Assembly: GCA_014728215.1 (NCBI GenBank)
Contig: WJLZ01000141.1
Location: 36,620 to 100,619, forward strand
Direction of reading: 5' to 3'
Source of the DNA: Chitinivibrionales bacterium
GTDB taxonomy: Bacteria; Fibrobacterota; Chitinivibrionia; Chitinivibrionales; WJKA01
Length of the DNA stretch: 64,000 nucleotides
Of the stretch, positions 10,236-19,378 are shown one piece after another. The notes beneath the pieces were generated by a model. The model had not been told where the DNA came from. It saw nothing but the letters and a program-made list of their open reading frames with translations, and searched no databases. Made by a program: the position numbers and the translations under genes. Numbering within the stretch: position 1 is the stretch's first letter; each line of letters starts with the position of its first letter.

Positions 10236-11648
10236 TTATTTTACTCTTATCTTTTGCAGGTCTGGTACTACCCTCTTTTTATTATTTTCGGATACAATAA
10301 TAAACGTTCCCGATGGAAGTTTTTGTGCTCTGAAACGGCTGTTCTTAAGTGAAGAAATTTTCCTCCCCAGGGGATCGAAGACAATGCCATAGTATCGTCT
10401 GGACGGTGCAGTTCGTGATATCTGAAGCTTGTACGGCACCGGAAGATGCACCGGACATTCGAAGCTGTCGCTTTGAGATACCGCAAACCATGAGCATTCC
10501 ATGGTAACATATCGTGGAAAAGTGGTGTCGGGTAGGGCAATAATCCCGGCGCCGTCGATATCAAAACCCTCCTGAACATTGGCATCCACAATAGCCACGC
10601 CATTAACCATAAAGTGATACTTGTCGTTATCCCGTTTAACAACGATGGTATTGATTTCACCATTCCCCAAGATCTCAGGATAGGAGCCGGGCGACCAGTT
10701 GAAGCGGGTTGAATCGGGCTTGATCACACCATAATGCTCACCCTGGGGATTGAGAACAAAGGCATAATTTCTGTAAGAGGTGGAATCACCGCCCCGCACG
10801 ATATCAATAAAGGTGACGCCATAGGCACCACCGAAACTTCCTCCGGAAAAGGCAACCTGTGCCTTTATGGATGATGAATCGAAATCTCCACTGGTTACCA
10901 GAATACTCCGTAATGAATCACCGGAGGTCAGTACCAGATTACTGTCGATAATTGACGGCGTTTCCTGGGTATACCCGAGATACCATCCTTTTAAAGAATC
11001 CTGCACAAAATCGCTCGTAAAACAGGTCACTTTCCGGGGTGAGGTCGTATGAGTGGTCCAGCTGATATTGGAGAAGGTAGCTCGTATGCTATGATGGATA
11101 ACCAGTCCCACACTTCCGGAGTCAAAATCTGGGTCGGAACCGGAGAATACAACCCGACCATTGACAAAGAGACTAATGTCGTCTCCATCCTTGCTGACTT
11201 TAAGGGTGTTTGTGAAACTATTGACAAAAGAGTGAGGTCCGGCATCGATAATCACCGATTGCGGATTGTCGGTGCTGTCTGCTATGTATTTGAAAAGCAT
11301 CCATGTCTGATTGGTATCTACCGTAAAATAGTAACCTTCGAGATTGCTTTTGAGACAGAAGCTGATTCCCAGCCAGAGATAGCTGCTGTTCGGGGTTTTG
11401 ATATCAACAGAATAGGTAAAGGATTGATCAGCGACCTCCTTGCGATGTTTGAGAATTCCCAGACTATCGCTTCGGTTTCGTACTGTTACGGCATTCGAAT
11501 CGATTACTGCGCTGTCGATTACCTCCTGGACATCCAGACGGGCTGTCGTTCGGGAATTCCATGTATTTACACTGAAATTGGTATCAATCTCGGCAGCGAG
11601 AGTAACCATGGGTAAGGACGCACAAATGATCAACCAGACAGCCCGCAT
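10236..11648 (-). CDS. Secreted two-domain beta-sandwich protein with short sorting-like tail
   Basis: 470 residues. ATG 11648 follows GGAGGAG. A signal peptide (ends near LPMVTLAAE) is followed by two similar modules (about 25-205 and 215-400). Both are rich in beta strands and share wording such as SSYLWLGISF, YYFTVDTNQTW and KDGDDISLFVNGRVVF in the first and YRNYAFVLNPQ and KYHFMVNGVAIVD in the second. That pattern is typical of LamG/concanavalin-like or 3-keto-disaccharide-hydrolase (DUF1080)-like folds that bind glycans. The C-terminus (GRKISSL ... LPSGTFIIV ... KIRVK) resembles a type A sorting domain and ends like the giant protein (KxxVK). It is probably an extracellular carbohydrate-binding protein; catalysis is unproven. 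Confidence 0.65.
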   Translation of the reverse strand: MRAVWLIICASLPMVTLAAEIDTNFSVNTWNSRTTARLDVQEVIDSAVIDSNAVTVRNRSDSLGILKHRKEVADQSFTYSVDIKTPNSSYLWLGISFCLKSNLEGYYFTVDTNQTWMLFKYIADSTDNPQSVIIDAGPHSFVNSFTNTLKVSKDGDDISLFVNGRVVFSGSDPDFDSGSVGLVIHHSIRATFSNISWTTHTTSPRKVTCFTSDFVQDSLKGWYLGYTQETPSIIDSNLVLTSGDSLRSILVTSGDFDSSSIKAQVAFSGGSFGGAYGVTFIDIVRGGDSTSYRNYAFVLNPQGEHYGVIKPDSTRFNWSPGSYPEILGNGEINTIVVKRDNDKYHFMVNGVAIVDANVQEGFDIDGAGIIALPDTTFPRYVTMECSWFAVSQSDSFECPVHLPVPYKLQISRTAPSRRYYGIVFDPLGRKISSLKNSRFRAQKLPSGTFIIVSENNKKRVVPDLQKIRVK

Positions 11649-12015
11649 AGAATTCCTCCTCCTGAGATTTACTCTTCCGTGTACTTACAGCTTCAATGCG
11701 CAAGCTGTGGGGCAATCATGATTATTTGAATCACAAACTCTCATCAAGCACGGAAACGACAACTATATATAAAAGTATAACATAAATTTCGGAATGGATC
11801 TATGAAAGAGATAATTCCCGTTGGATTCCATAAATTCACCGAAACTATTTCATACCGGTACTGGTCATCAACGGAATTTAATAAACATGGACTTCTGAAT
11901 TGGCTCGAATAAAAATTTTGATCTCAGGGAATCCAATGTTATTTTAAAATCAAGGCAGGTTTCATTACACTACAAAGAGCCGGTTATAAAATTTGTTTTA
12001 TACAAGGAGGCGAAA
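11649..12015. other. 367-base AT-rich divergent intergenic region
   Basis: This gap separates the secreted beta-sandwich gene (minus) from the membrane sensor gene (plus), so it should hold promoters for both. AT-rich blocks occur at 11763-11785 (TATATATAAAAGTATAA) and 11985-12003 (GTTATAAAATTTG) but no pair of consensus hexamers with proper spacing stands out. A 36-codon open frame at 11802-11912 is the only coding candidate. A strong ribosome site AAGGAGG sits just before ATG 12016. Confidence 0.5.
11802..11912 (+). CDS. Possible 36-residue small protein
   Basis: An ATG-to-TAA frame of 36 codons lies in the divergent gap. The predicted peptide starts MKEIIPVGFHKF and ends LNWLE. It is mixed in composition, with no membrane segment. 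A weak GGA lies 8 bases upstream of the ATG, with TATATATAA about 40 bases upstream. No family is recognised. It may equally be a chance frame or part of a leader for the gene at 12016. Confidence 0.15.
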   Translation: MKEIIPVGFHKFTETISYRYWSSTEFNKHGLLNWLE

Positions 12016-13539
12016 ATGGGAGCCAAAAACATTTTTTCTTTATCAGCATCTATTCTGGTTTTTTCTTTAATTTCCGCGGGTTTTTCTGCAGACGAGAATT
12101 TTCCGGAGGCTGTAGACTCATATTTTTCGAATCTGGATTCCTATCTTGAGAAAATTTCCCAATCCAAAGCGATGCGGAGTCGGGTTTCCACGGGTGACAA
12201 CTACTTTTTAAAGGAAGCCCAAGAACATCCTGAAATCCACACCTTTATCAGGACAAATTCCAAGGGGAAAATTGTCAATGAAGTAATTGAAGGAGAAGTT
12301 GCTGAAAAGGACTACCGGGATATTTCGAACCAGAGCTGGTACGATGAAACCGTTGGAGATTTAAAGCCCTACTATGGCCGATTGAAAAGCGGGAATGACC
12401 ATTATCTTTTCTGGACCCAACCGATTAAATTGCAGACCAGGTCGGGCGGAGTTCGTTCGGGTGGCGCCGTGGCTGTGAAAGTAGATTTAAAAGATTGTTT
12501 TGATCTCATTGCCCGGAAAACAGACAAATCCTTTGCAGTAAGATACGACAACAGTACCATTTTTACCCATGAATGGGACAATTCGGGTATATCTAAGACA
12601 ATACAGCCGGAAATTCAGGGAGTACCGGATCTCTCGATTAAGTATAAGGTAGGTACGGCCCAGGCATCAGCGGATGAAGCTTCCGATAAAGCCGGGGCAA
12701 CAGAGGCAAAGTCGGAGAAAAAATCACCATCGGCAAAAGAATCAAAGGACTCGGTATCCAGCAAAGCCGCTCTTGCCGAAGCTCAGGGCAAAAAAGAAGA
12801 AGGTGGTATTCCGGGTCACATTATCTTCCCGGCAATAATCGCCGTCGTTGCCGTCATATTTTTTGTAATTGCCGCACTTATCGGCCGTCATATTAAACAG
12901 AAGAACCAGATGCTCCTGGATTCTATCGAAAAAGACAACAACCCCTCACAGCCGAAATCACCTTCCTCACCACCGCAAACCGCACCCCGGAAGCCTCCGG
13001 TCGCACCCCCTCCTCCACCCCGACCTGCACCTCAATCCCCACCCCCTGCAGCGTCTGCTCCCAAACAGGCACCGGCAACAGATGATGCTTATGATTTATC
13101 CGAGCTTGAAGAGTTTGTCGGACCAGTCGAACAACGGCAAACAAGACAAGCAATGCCTGCAGCGCAAAGGCAGACACCACAACGTCCTCAGCCTCAAGCC
13201 AAATCCAAACAAAAAACACAACCCACACCGAATTCCGACAATTATCAACAAATGAAAAAGGAGATCTATAACGAGGCTGTTCAGTATCTCAAATCGGAAT
13301 TCGAGAAAGAATATAACGCCCGCCTTATGCAGAAGCTGGAAGAATCAAAAAGAGAGATTCAGCAGGTGCTGAAAAAAGACCTCCATGCCAATATCCAATC
13401 CTACAACCAGGAGCTTGGAAGCCTTGTTGAAGCCATGACTTCGATTGTTGCAGAATCGGAAAACAACCTGGCCGGCAGAAACCAACAGATGAAACAGGTG
13501 CTGGAGCAGATTAAAAAGCGAATGAATCGAGGAGTATAG
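12016..13539 (+). CDS. Membrane protein with periplasmic Cache/PDC-like sensor, proline-rich linker and cytoplasmic coiled coil
   Basis: 507 residues, ATG preceded by AAGGAGG. A signal peptide or anchor (1-24) leads to a periplasmic segment (25-215) resembling a Cache/PDC fold (SWYDETVGDLKPYYG, GGAVAVKVDLKD). A charged linker follows, then one strong transmembrane helix (about 268-290, HIIFPAIIAVVAVIFFVIAAL), a Pro/Gln-rich stretch (310-410) and a long charged coiled coil (412-507, KKEIYNEAVQYLKSEF onward). No kinase, GGDEF, HAMP or methyl-accepting domain is present. It may pass a periplasmic signal to a partner through the coiled coil, or act as a scaffold. No neighbour identifies the partner. 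Confidence 0.65.
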   Translation: MGAKNIFSLSASILVFSLISAGFSADENFPEAVDSYFSNLDSYLEKISQSKAMRSRVSTGDNYFLKEAQEHPEIHTFIRTNSKGKIVNEVIEGEVAEKDYRDISNQSWYDETVGDLKPYYGRLKSGNDHYLFWTQPIKLQTRSGGVRSGGAVAVKVDLKDCFDLIARKTDKSFAVRYDNSTIFTHEWDNSGISKTIQPEIQGVPDLSIKYKVGTAQASADEASDKAGATEAKSEKKSPSAKESKDSVSSKAALAEAQGKKEEGGIPGHIIFPAIIAVVAVIFFVIAALIGRHIKQKNQMLLDSIEKDNNPSQPKSPSSPPQTAPRKPPVAPPPPPRPAPQSPPPAASAPKQAPATDDAYDLSELEEFVGPVEQRQTRQAMPAAQRQTPQRPQPQAKSKQKTQPTPNSDNYQQMKKEIYNEAVQYLKSEFEKEYNARLMQKLEESKREIQQVLKKDLHANIQSYNQELGSLVEAMTSIVAESENNLAGRNQQMKQVLEQIKKRMNRGV

Positions 13540-13699
13540 GTCGCAAAAATTGAAATCCAAAGCTCGAAATTCGAAATACTAAGGAATGCATCGTGCAACC
13601 GGATTACTGAAGGAATGGGCCAAAACCATTCTGTATCATTTACAATAGCAAAACAATCAGTCGTCACCCGATCAAGCAATGCCGGGTTTGAAAAAATCA

Positions 13700-13738
13700 T
13701 GAGAAAGAAAACCGGGCGAACTTTTCAGGGCGTTCGCC
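13700..13738 (-). terminator. Intrinsic terminator overlapping the 3' end of the LysM transglycosylase gene
   Basis: Read on the minus strand, GGCGAAC (13738-13732) pairs with GTTCGCC (13721-13715) around a 10-base loop and is followed by CGGTTTTCTTTC. The upstream arm is inside the coding region and encodes part of the last residues, ahead of the stop codon. Confidence 0.65.
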
Positions 13739-15920
13739 GGGCGGGCTGGTCGGCTATTTTGAGTGGCCGCCAAGAAGACGGCTCGGGCGGATTGGTGGCC
13801 TGGAGTGCTTCCCTCTCGTAATCTTCTTCGGTTTTAGGTTCTATTACCGGAAGCCAGACCTCTGTACCGGGCATCAGCTTTGCTATATCGAGATGCTTGT
13901 TATACTTCTTGAACAGCCACAGTGGCATTTCTTCTTCACCACTATTGCAGAGATCCCAGAGGGTCTGTCCCTTTTTGATAATCTCCGATTTTACATCGGC
14001 AACCTTGAACTGGGAATAAAAGTCTTCTTCGAAGGCAAGATGGTATTGGAGCCGTGCGGCAACGAATTCATCGAGACCATCTTCACCAACAGGAATCATA
14101 ATCGACCGATCGATCCGGATCGTCGATCCGCCGCCCATACTGTTGAGGTTTCTAATACGCTGGGTAGGAATACCGAGCCAATCGGCATAATGCCCGATTG
14201 TTTCATCGACTGTGACGGTTATTTCGGCGATATCACCTGCAGCAGAGAGAGTCGTTTCAAGATCATAGACTTCGACATCGAAATTGGAAACAATGGCCGG
14301 TTTGTCATCCCCTGCACTGTCCACTCTGACCACTGCCGGTGCCATAAGAAGATCTTTAAGTGAATCATCCTCGACAACTTCTTTTTCTGGTTTGTCCGGC
14401 GCCGCGGGTATGACGGCATTTTTTTGTACCACCGTCATTTCGGTAACAGCCGGTTTGCTCTTCTTTTTTTTCGGTTCAACTTCTTTGTCTTTGGAGGGTT
14501 CAGGCGGCTTTATCCCGGGTTTTGCAGCTTGTACCGATTTTTTTTCGGTCATCGCAACAGCTTTCACAGCAGGTTTTGCAGCGGGTTTTTTGCCGATTGG
14601 CGATGCCCCCGGAATCTGGAGCAGTTGGCCGGCATAGATCCGGTTCATACGGGTAATATTGTTTTCGAATGCAATTGACTTTGCAGAAACGCCGAGTCGT
14701 GACGCAATCGCATAAAGATTATCGCCCCTCCTCACCCGGTAGTATTTGGGTCTGTCGGGCTGCTCGCTTTTCAGCGAATCAGGGATCGAGGCCAGTGCAA
14801 GCTGCGCTTTCTCGGCAGAAAATTCCGCTGGAAGGTGGATAGCATAGCCGGCAGGGATTTTTTTCTGCTGTGAGAACACTACCGGTCGAAGCGCCGGGTT
14901 AAGCTCGACGAGCTTTTTCTCGGATATGCCCAGATATTCGGCCAGAATACGGGGCCGAATATAGTGGGTCAGCGTAATATCGGTTACTTTCAGGCGGGGG
15001 AAATAATTGATGGTGGAAAAATATTTCTCAGGATTTTCCGCGATCTCGCTTGCCGCAAGGAAACAGGAATAGAAATTTTTCGAGGCGAACCTGAAGGACC
15101 TGCTTGCATGACGCTCGATAATGGTACCGATATCTTTTGAACCGGTTCGAGCCACTGCCCGTTTCATCCCGTAAAGACCATGATTGTAGGCGGTTATAGC
15201 CAGCGGCCAGCTTCCGAGGATATCGTAATCGTTTCGAAGGTGTTTTGCTGCGGCATGAGTGGCCGTGAACGGATCCCGCCGCTCATCAACAAGGTAATTG
15301 ATTGTCATATACATTTTTCCAGTCCCCCGCATGAATTGCCAAAGACCGGCCGCCCCAACTTTCGAGTAGGCATAAGTGTTAAATGATGATTCCACATGGG
15401 GCAGAAAAGCGAGACGGTCGGGGATGTTGTATTGCTTGAGGACTGTTCGTATTGTGTCAATATACAGGCCGGACTTCTCGAGTCCCGATAAAAATCGCTC
15501 TTTCTGTCCCTGCTGGAAACGGATTCGATCGATAATACCACTCCTGTCGTCTTTCGGCACATATTTATTGATCAATTTGGCTATCCGTTTTTCTTCTTTG
15601 GACCAGCTCGATTCGGGTTGAGATAGAATAATATTGAGATAGGAAACGACAAGTTTTTTCTCTTTTCTAATCGCATTGATTCTCGACCGTCCTGTCCGTC
15701 GCCCGACATATACCTTTTTATAAGTTACCAATGGATATTCATAATCGTGCAGCAAGCCTTCGGTAGTGGAAACCTCAGCATATATTTTTTTCCAGAACTC
15801 GACATTATCCACCAAATTGGGAGGCGTAGGAAATATTTCGCTTTTTGCATAAGCACCGGAAAAACAAAGAACAGCGGTAATAAACAGTATACCGGGAAGT
15901 TTATTTGAATGATGACGCAT
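13725..15920 (-). CDS. MltD-like lytic murein transglycosylase with several LysM modules
   Basis: 731 residues, signal peptide ending near SGAYAKS. Residues about 160-270 are an SLT domain: the catalytic Glu177 is in FLPHVESSFN, followed by GLWQFM and the AITAYNHG motif. It cleaves the glycan strands of peptidoglycan to 1,6-anhydro products in the periplasm or at the outer membrane. Four LysM-like modules follow: about 318-365 (divergent), 393-437 (clear, YYRVRRGDNLYAIASRLGV), about 570-615 and about 668-715 (IIKKGQTLWDLC). A Lys/Pro-rich linker separates the second and third. This is the layout of MltD, with more LysM units than usual. There is no lipobox Cys, so it is not an obvious lipoprotein. 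Confidence 0.9.
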   Translation of the reverse strand: MRHHSNKLPGILFITAVLCFSGAYAKSEIFPTPPNLVDNVEFWKKIYAEVSTTEGLLHDYEYPLVTYKKVYVGRRTGRSRINAIRKEKKLVVSYLNIILSQPESSWSKEEKRIAKLINKYVPKDDRSGIIDRIRFQQGQKERFLSGLEKSGLYIDTIRTVLKQYNIPDRLAFLPHVESSFNTYAYSKVGAAGLWQFMRGTGKMYMTINYLVDERRDPFTATHAAAKHLRNDYDILGSWPLAITAYNHGLYGMKRAVARTGSKDIGTIIERHASRSFRFASKNFYSCFLAASEIAENPEKYFSTINYFPRLKVTDITLTHYIRPRILAEYLGISEKKLVELNPALRPVVFSQQKKIPAGYAIHLPAEFSAEKAQLALASIPDSLKSEQPDRPKYYRVRRGDNLYAIASRLGVSAKSIAFENNITRMNRIYAGQLLQIPGASPIGKKPAAKPAVKAVAMTEKKSVQAAKPGIKPPEPSKDKEVEPKKKKSKPAVTEMTVVQKNAVIPAAPDKPEKEVVEDDSLKDLLMAPAVVRVDSAGDDKPAIVSNFDVEVYDLETTLSAAGDIAEITVTVDETIGHYADWLGIPTQRIRNLNSMGGGSTIRIDRSIMIPVGEDGLDEFVAARLQYHLAFEEDFYSQFKVADVKSEIIKKGQTLWDLCNSGEEEMPLWLFKKYNKHLDIAKLMPGTEVWLPVIEPKTEEDYEREALQATNPPEPSSWRPLKIADQPARRTP

Positions 15921-16054
15921 AAATTTTTTCCGTATTATAATTAAAGTGAAGGGGCCGGACTTCTTCGCAAAAGCCTGCGATTTCCATTACTGGTTGATTA
16001 TATTATATGTAACAGGAGAATGCACTTAAAAAATATATAACAAAGATTAAAATC

Positions 16055-16903
16055 ATGCAAAAGTTTGTGTTTGTAATTATAAATATTATTATTTATACGT
16101 CGCTGTTTGCCGGCCATATCGAAAAAGGCGCATTTAAAAGCGAGATCCTCGACCGTCGGGCGTCATCTATTGTTCTTCTGCCCGAATCATACGATAAATC
16201 GAGCCCACCTCGTCGATATCCGGTGCTGTATCTTCTCCACTGTGCAGGATGTTATGCGGGGCTGTACCTGGATTCCGAATACGGTGCGCAGGTGCAGAAG
16301 CTGGTCGACAATTTCGGTTTTATTGTTGCGATTCCGGATGACGGTTCCGGCAGGGGCAAGTATCCACAGAGCTGGTGGCTCAACAGTCCGGTGAAAGAGC
16401 GTATGCAGTTTTCCCGTTTTTTGGTTGAAGAATTCAAGCCGCGGATCGATTCGCTCTACCCCACTTTACCCGGAAAGAAAAATACGGGGGTCGCCGGACA
16501 CAGCATGGGTGGCTTTGGTGCACTTCATAACATAATCGAGCATCCCGATGTTTTCGGCGCGGCCTACAGTATCAAAGGAGCGGTGGATATTATGCCGTTC
16601 CCGGATAACTGGAGTCTACCCCTGATCCTCGGCAGGCAGTCATCACTGCGGAATAACTGGAAAAAGGTCAACATTGTGGACAATGCCTGCAGGCTCAAGG
16701 GAAAGAACGTGTCCCTCTGCTTTTACTCGGGCCCCAACGACTGGTTTGTCGATGCAAACCGGCGGCTTCACCATATACTCGATTCCTGCGGGGTGAAACA
16801 TACCTATTACGAAACAAAAGAAGAGCACACGAGTTTCCCCTATGGCAGGATGAAGCGGGTGATGGCTTATTTTGATTCTGTTTTGACAGGCACAAATCGA
16901 TGA
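16055..16903 (+). CDS. Secreted alpha/beta-hydrolase esterase (esterase D / antigen 85-like)
   Basis: 282 residues with a short N-terminal hydrophobic segment (signal peptide or anchor, ending near SLFAG). It shows PVLYLLHC near residue 57, then the nucleophile elbow GHSMGGFG (Ser150), a likely acid at Asp229 (SGPNDW) and the catalytic His258 (EEHTSF). This is the S-formylglutathione hydrolase/antigen 85/feruloyl esterase group, which cleaves esters of sugars or aromatic acids. Export suggests action on extracellular or periplasmic esters, for instance on plant polymers or its own envelope. It converges on the DapL gene with only 18 bases between them. The substrate is unknown. Confidence 0.85.
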   Translation: MQKFVFVIINIIIYTSLFAGHIEKGAFKSEILDRRASSIVLLPESYDKSSPPRRYPVLYLLHCAGCYAGLYLDSEYGAQVQKLVDNFGFIVAIPDDGSGRGKYPQSWWLNSPVKERMQFSRFLVEEFKPRIDSLYPTLPGKKNTGVAGHSMGGFGALHNIIEHPDVFGAAYSIKGAVDIMPFPDNWSLPLILGRQSSLRNNWKKVNIVDNACRLKGKNVSLCFYSGPNDWFVDANRRLHHILDSCGVKHTYYETKEEHTSFPYGRMKRVMAYFDSVLTGTNR

Positions 16904-16921
16904 GTTACATCGTTAAAGCAG

Positions 16922-18154
16922 TCAATTCCCATCCTTAAAGGCGCTGGCGATACGCTCCAATGCTTTTGTGACATTTTCGTGACTGTTGAACGCACTGATA
17001 CGGACATAGCCATCACCGCATTTTCCGAATCCGCTTCCGGGCGTGCAGACAACGCCGGCTTTATTGAGCAGCATATCGAAGAGTTCCCACGAATCCCGCT
17101 GTGCATTGATCCAGATATAGGGTGAATTGACACCGCCGGTGCAGGTGAATCCCAGTGAGGTCATCTGCTCCCGTATCATTTTTGCGTTTTCGAGGTAATA
17201 ATCTGAAAGAGCTTTAATCTGTTTCATGCCCTCATCGGAATAGACTGCTTCGGCCGCGCGCTGGACCGGATATGAAACGCCATTGAATTTTGTTGTATGG
17301 CGGCGGTTCCAGAGGGAATGGAGATCATGGGCAGTACCGTTATTGTCGTAAATCATGCATGTTTTGGGGATTACCAGATAGGCGCACCGGGTTCCGGTGA
17401 ATCCGGCGGTTTTTGAAAAGCTTCTGCTTTCGACAGCTACATTCCGGGCACCGTCGATCTCAAAAATACTCTGCGGCACCGATTCATCTCTGATAAATGC
17501 GGCATAGGCAGCATCATAGAGAATAAGGGCTTTTTTTTCGATCGCATAATCGACCCACGCTTTGAGCTGTTCCTTTGAGGCGGTTGCGCCGGTCGGATTG
17601 TTGGGAAAACAGAGATAAATCAGATCGACCTTTTCTTTCGGGGGCTCAGGCACAAAACCGTTGTTTTCGCTTGATTCGAGATACACGAGTCCTTCATAGC
17701 GGCCATCAGCAAACTTTCCGGTCCGTCCCGCCATGACATTGGTATCCACATAAACCGGATATACGGGATCGGGCACGGCGATTGTTATATCCTGAGCAAA
17801 AAGCTCCTGAATATTTCCGGTATCGCATTTGGCGCCGTCGGAGATAAAGATTTCATCGTCGGCAATATCTGCACCCCGTGGAGTAAAGTCGCGCGCCACT
17901 ATTTTTTTGCGGAGAAAATCGTATCCCTGTTCAGGTCCGTAGCCCCGGAATGTTTTCTCATCAGCCATCTCATCAACTGCAGCATGAAATGCAGAAACAC
18001 TGGCTTCGGGCAAAGCAAGGGTGACATCGCCGATACCAAGTTTGATTACTTCCCTGCCGGGATTGGATTTCTGAAATTCTGCCACGCGACGGGAAATATT
18101 GGAAAAAAGATAGGATGATTGCAATTTGAGATAATTTTCATTGAGACGAATCAT
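16922..18154 (-). CDS. dapL: LL-diaminopimelate aminotransferase
   Basis: 410 residues from ATG 18154, preceded by AAGGAG; a longer frame begins 42 bases upstream but lacks a ribosome site. The start [17 protein letters not shown] and the following [13 protein letters not shown] are hallmark DapL sequence. The PLP lysine lies in [14 protein letters not shown], typical of fold-type I aminotransferases, and the length matches the family. The enzyme converts tetrahydrodipicolinate directly to LL-diaminopimelate using glutamate, supplying lysine and meso-diaminopimelate for peptidoglycan. Its presence points to the aminotransferase variant of the pathway. The other dap genes are not in the window. 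Confidence 0.95.
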   Translation of the reverse strand: MIRLNENYLKLQSSYLFSNISRRVAEFQKSNPGREVIKLGIGDVTLALPEASVSAFHAAVDEMADEKTFRGYGPEQGYDFLRKKIVARDFTPRGADIADDEIFISDGAKCDTGNIQELFAQDITIAVPDPVYPVYVDTNVMAGRTGKFADGRYEGLVYLESSENNGFVPEPPKEKVDLIYLCFPNNPTGATASKEQLKAWVDYAIEKKALILYDAAYAAFIRDESVPQSIFEIDGARNVAVESRSFSKTAGFTGTRCAYLVIPKTCMIYDNNGTAHDLHSLWNRRHTTKFNGVSYPVQRAAEAVYSDEGMKQIKALSDYYLENAKMIREQMTSLGFTCTGGVNSPYIWINAQRDSWELFDMLLNKAGVVCTPGSGFGKCGDGYVRISAFNSHENVTKALERIASAFKDGN

Positions 18155-18386
18155 TAAAAACTCCTTCAACAAAGAGTGCCGGATATGCAGGTACAACAGA
18201 TCAAATGTGAACCCGAAAGGATAATCGGGAGTTATGGAAAATAATAATTGGTAAAACGAGCGGACATCCGGGCAACGCCAACATTTAATGATAAACAGGT
18301 TGGAAAATTGAAATTAATGGGCAATGGGATGTATCGCTAAACTATTTTCATTGCAGAGAAAGTAGAATCAATGATATCCTCTTTGT

Positions 18387-19160
18387 ATGCGTAGAATTTT
18401 CGACAATATTGCTGAAACCTTCGGCGCCAGTGCCCGATTATCAATAGAGATGATCGGAAATCTGGGCATTTTCTTCTGCCGGACCATTTTTGCTCGATGG
18501 CGGTATGGCGCTATAGTCGAGCAGATGTATCATATCGGCGTGATGTCCCTTCCCATGGTTATGCTGGTGAGTATCTGCGTGGGCGGTATTTCAGCGATTA
18601 CCTATGTGAGTATTACCGATGCGCTCCACCCGGCGCCGTCACTGATGGGCAAGATGGTGAGTACGACAGTGTTTATCGACCTGGGGCCGGCGTTGATCGG
18701 CTTGATTCTTGCCGGACGAATTGCCGCCAAAATCACCGCCGAGCTTGGGATTATGCGTGTCACCGAGCAGATCGATGCACTGACTATTCTATCCCTGGAT
18801 CCTTACAGCTATCTCATACTCCCCCGCATTGCGGCGGGTTTTTTCATGGCCCCGGTTTTCTTTGTCGCCGGCTCGCTGGTATCCATTGTGTCATCCCAGA
18901 TCTTTGCTTCCCTGACCATGGGTTTGAGTTCGTCGGTATTCTACAACGGCATGAAATACGGATTCACTCTCCAGTCGATGTTTACCGGTATTGTCAAGGT
19001 TGTCATTTTTACGGTTATCAATACCCTGGTCGGATGCTATTATGGCTATTCGACTACCGGCGGGGCAATCGGTGTTGGACTATTTACCCGCGATGCCGTG
19101 GTAGCATCCTGCGTGCTTATTATCGTGGCGAATATGATTGTTTCGGCCTTGCTGTTGTAA
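18387..19160 (+). CDS. MlaE-family ABC transporter permease, without its usual partners
   Basis: 257 residues with about five or six membrane helices. The conserved core is present: a GGISAITY loop, TVFIDLGPALIGLILAGR, then ITAELGIMRVTEQIDAL and LPRIAAGFF. This is the permease of the Mla/TRAM-type system, which moves phospholipids or sterol-like lipids between the inner and outer membranes. The ATPase (MlaF) and the MCE substrate-binding protein (MlaD) normally follow, but the next 200 bases hold only repeat-like sequence and then a sugar kinase. No clear ribosome site precedes the ATG. The partners may be encoded elsewhere. Confidence 0.88.
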   Translation: MRRIFDNIAETFGASARLSIEMIGNLGIFFCRTIFARWRYGAIVEQMYHIGVMSLPMVMLVSICVGGISAITYVSITDALHPAPSLMGKMVSTTVFIDLGPALIGLILAGRIAAKITAELGIMRVTEQIDALTILSLDPYSYLILPRIAAGFFMAPVFFVAGSLVSIVSSQIFASLTMGLSSSVFYNGMKYGFTLQSMFTGIVKVVIFTVINTLVGCYYGYSTTGGAIGVGLFTRDAVVASCVLIIVANMIVSALLL

Positions 19161-19203
19161 GGGAAGGAAAAAACAAGGCTGAGGCTGATGTTGAGAAAAA
19201 GAA

Positions 19204-19256
19204 TTGACCTTCCGACTTTCGACCTTCGACTTCCGACCTTTAACCTTCAACTCCTC
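19204..19256. repeat. Degenerate 7-8 base tandem repeats
   Basis: The stretch reads as a run of near-copies such as GACCTTCC, GACTTTC, GACCTTC, GACTTCC, GACCTTTA and ACCTTCAA. The reverse complement (GTTGAAGG, GAAAGTCGAAGG) appears at 9205-9222 and 38503-38525. It lies between the MlaE and FGGY kinase genes and has no coding potential. Confidence 0.6.
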
Positions 19257-19378
19257 CTATTTTTTCCCGCAGTTGATTCCTATACCTTTAATTCGTATAT
19301 TTAAGATGTCAAAAATCAGCTTATAAGACTAATGGAAAAATTTTTGGGCCGGATCTGAAATCGAAAGGAGCACATAAT

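Noticed and set aside
15934..15939. TATAAT on the minus strand before the LysM transglycosylase gene
   Set aside because: It lies only 14 bases from the ATG, which would leave almost no leader, and no -35 box is seen.
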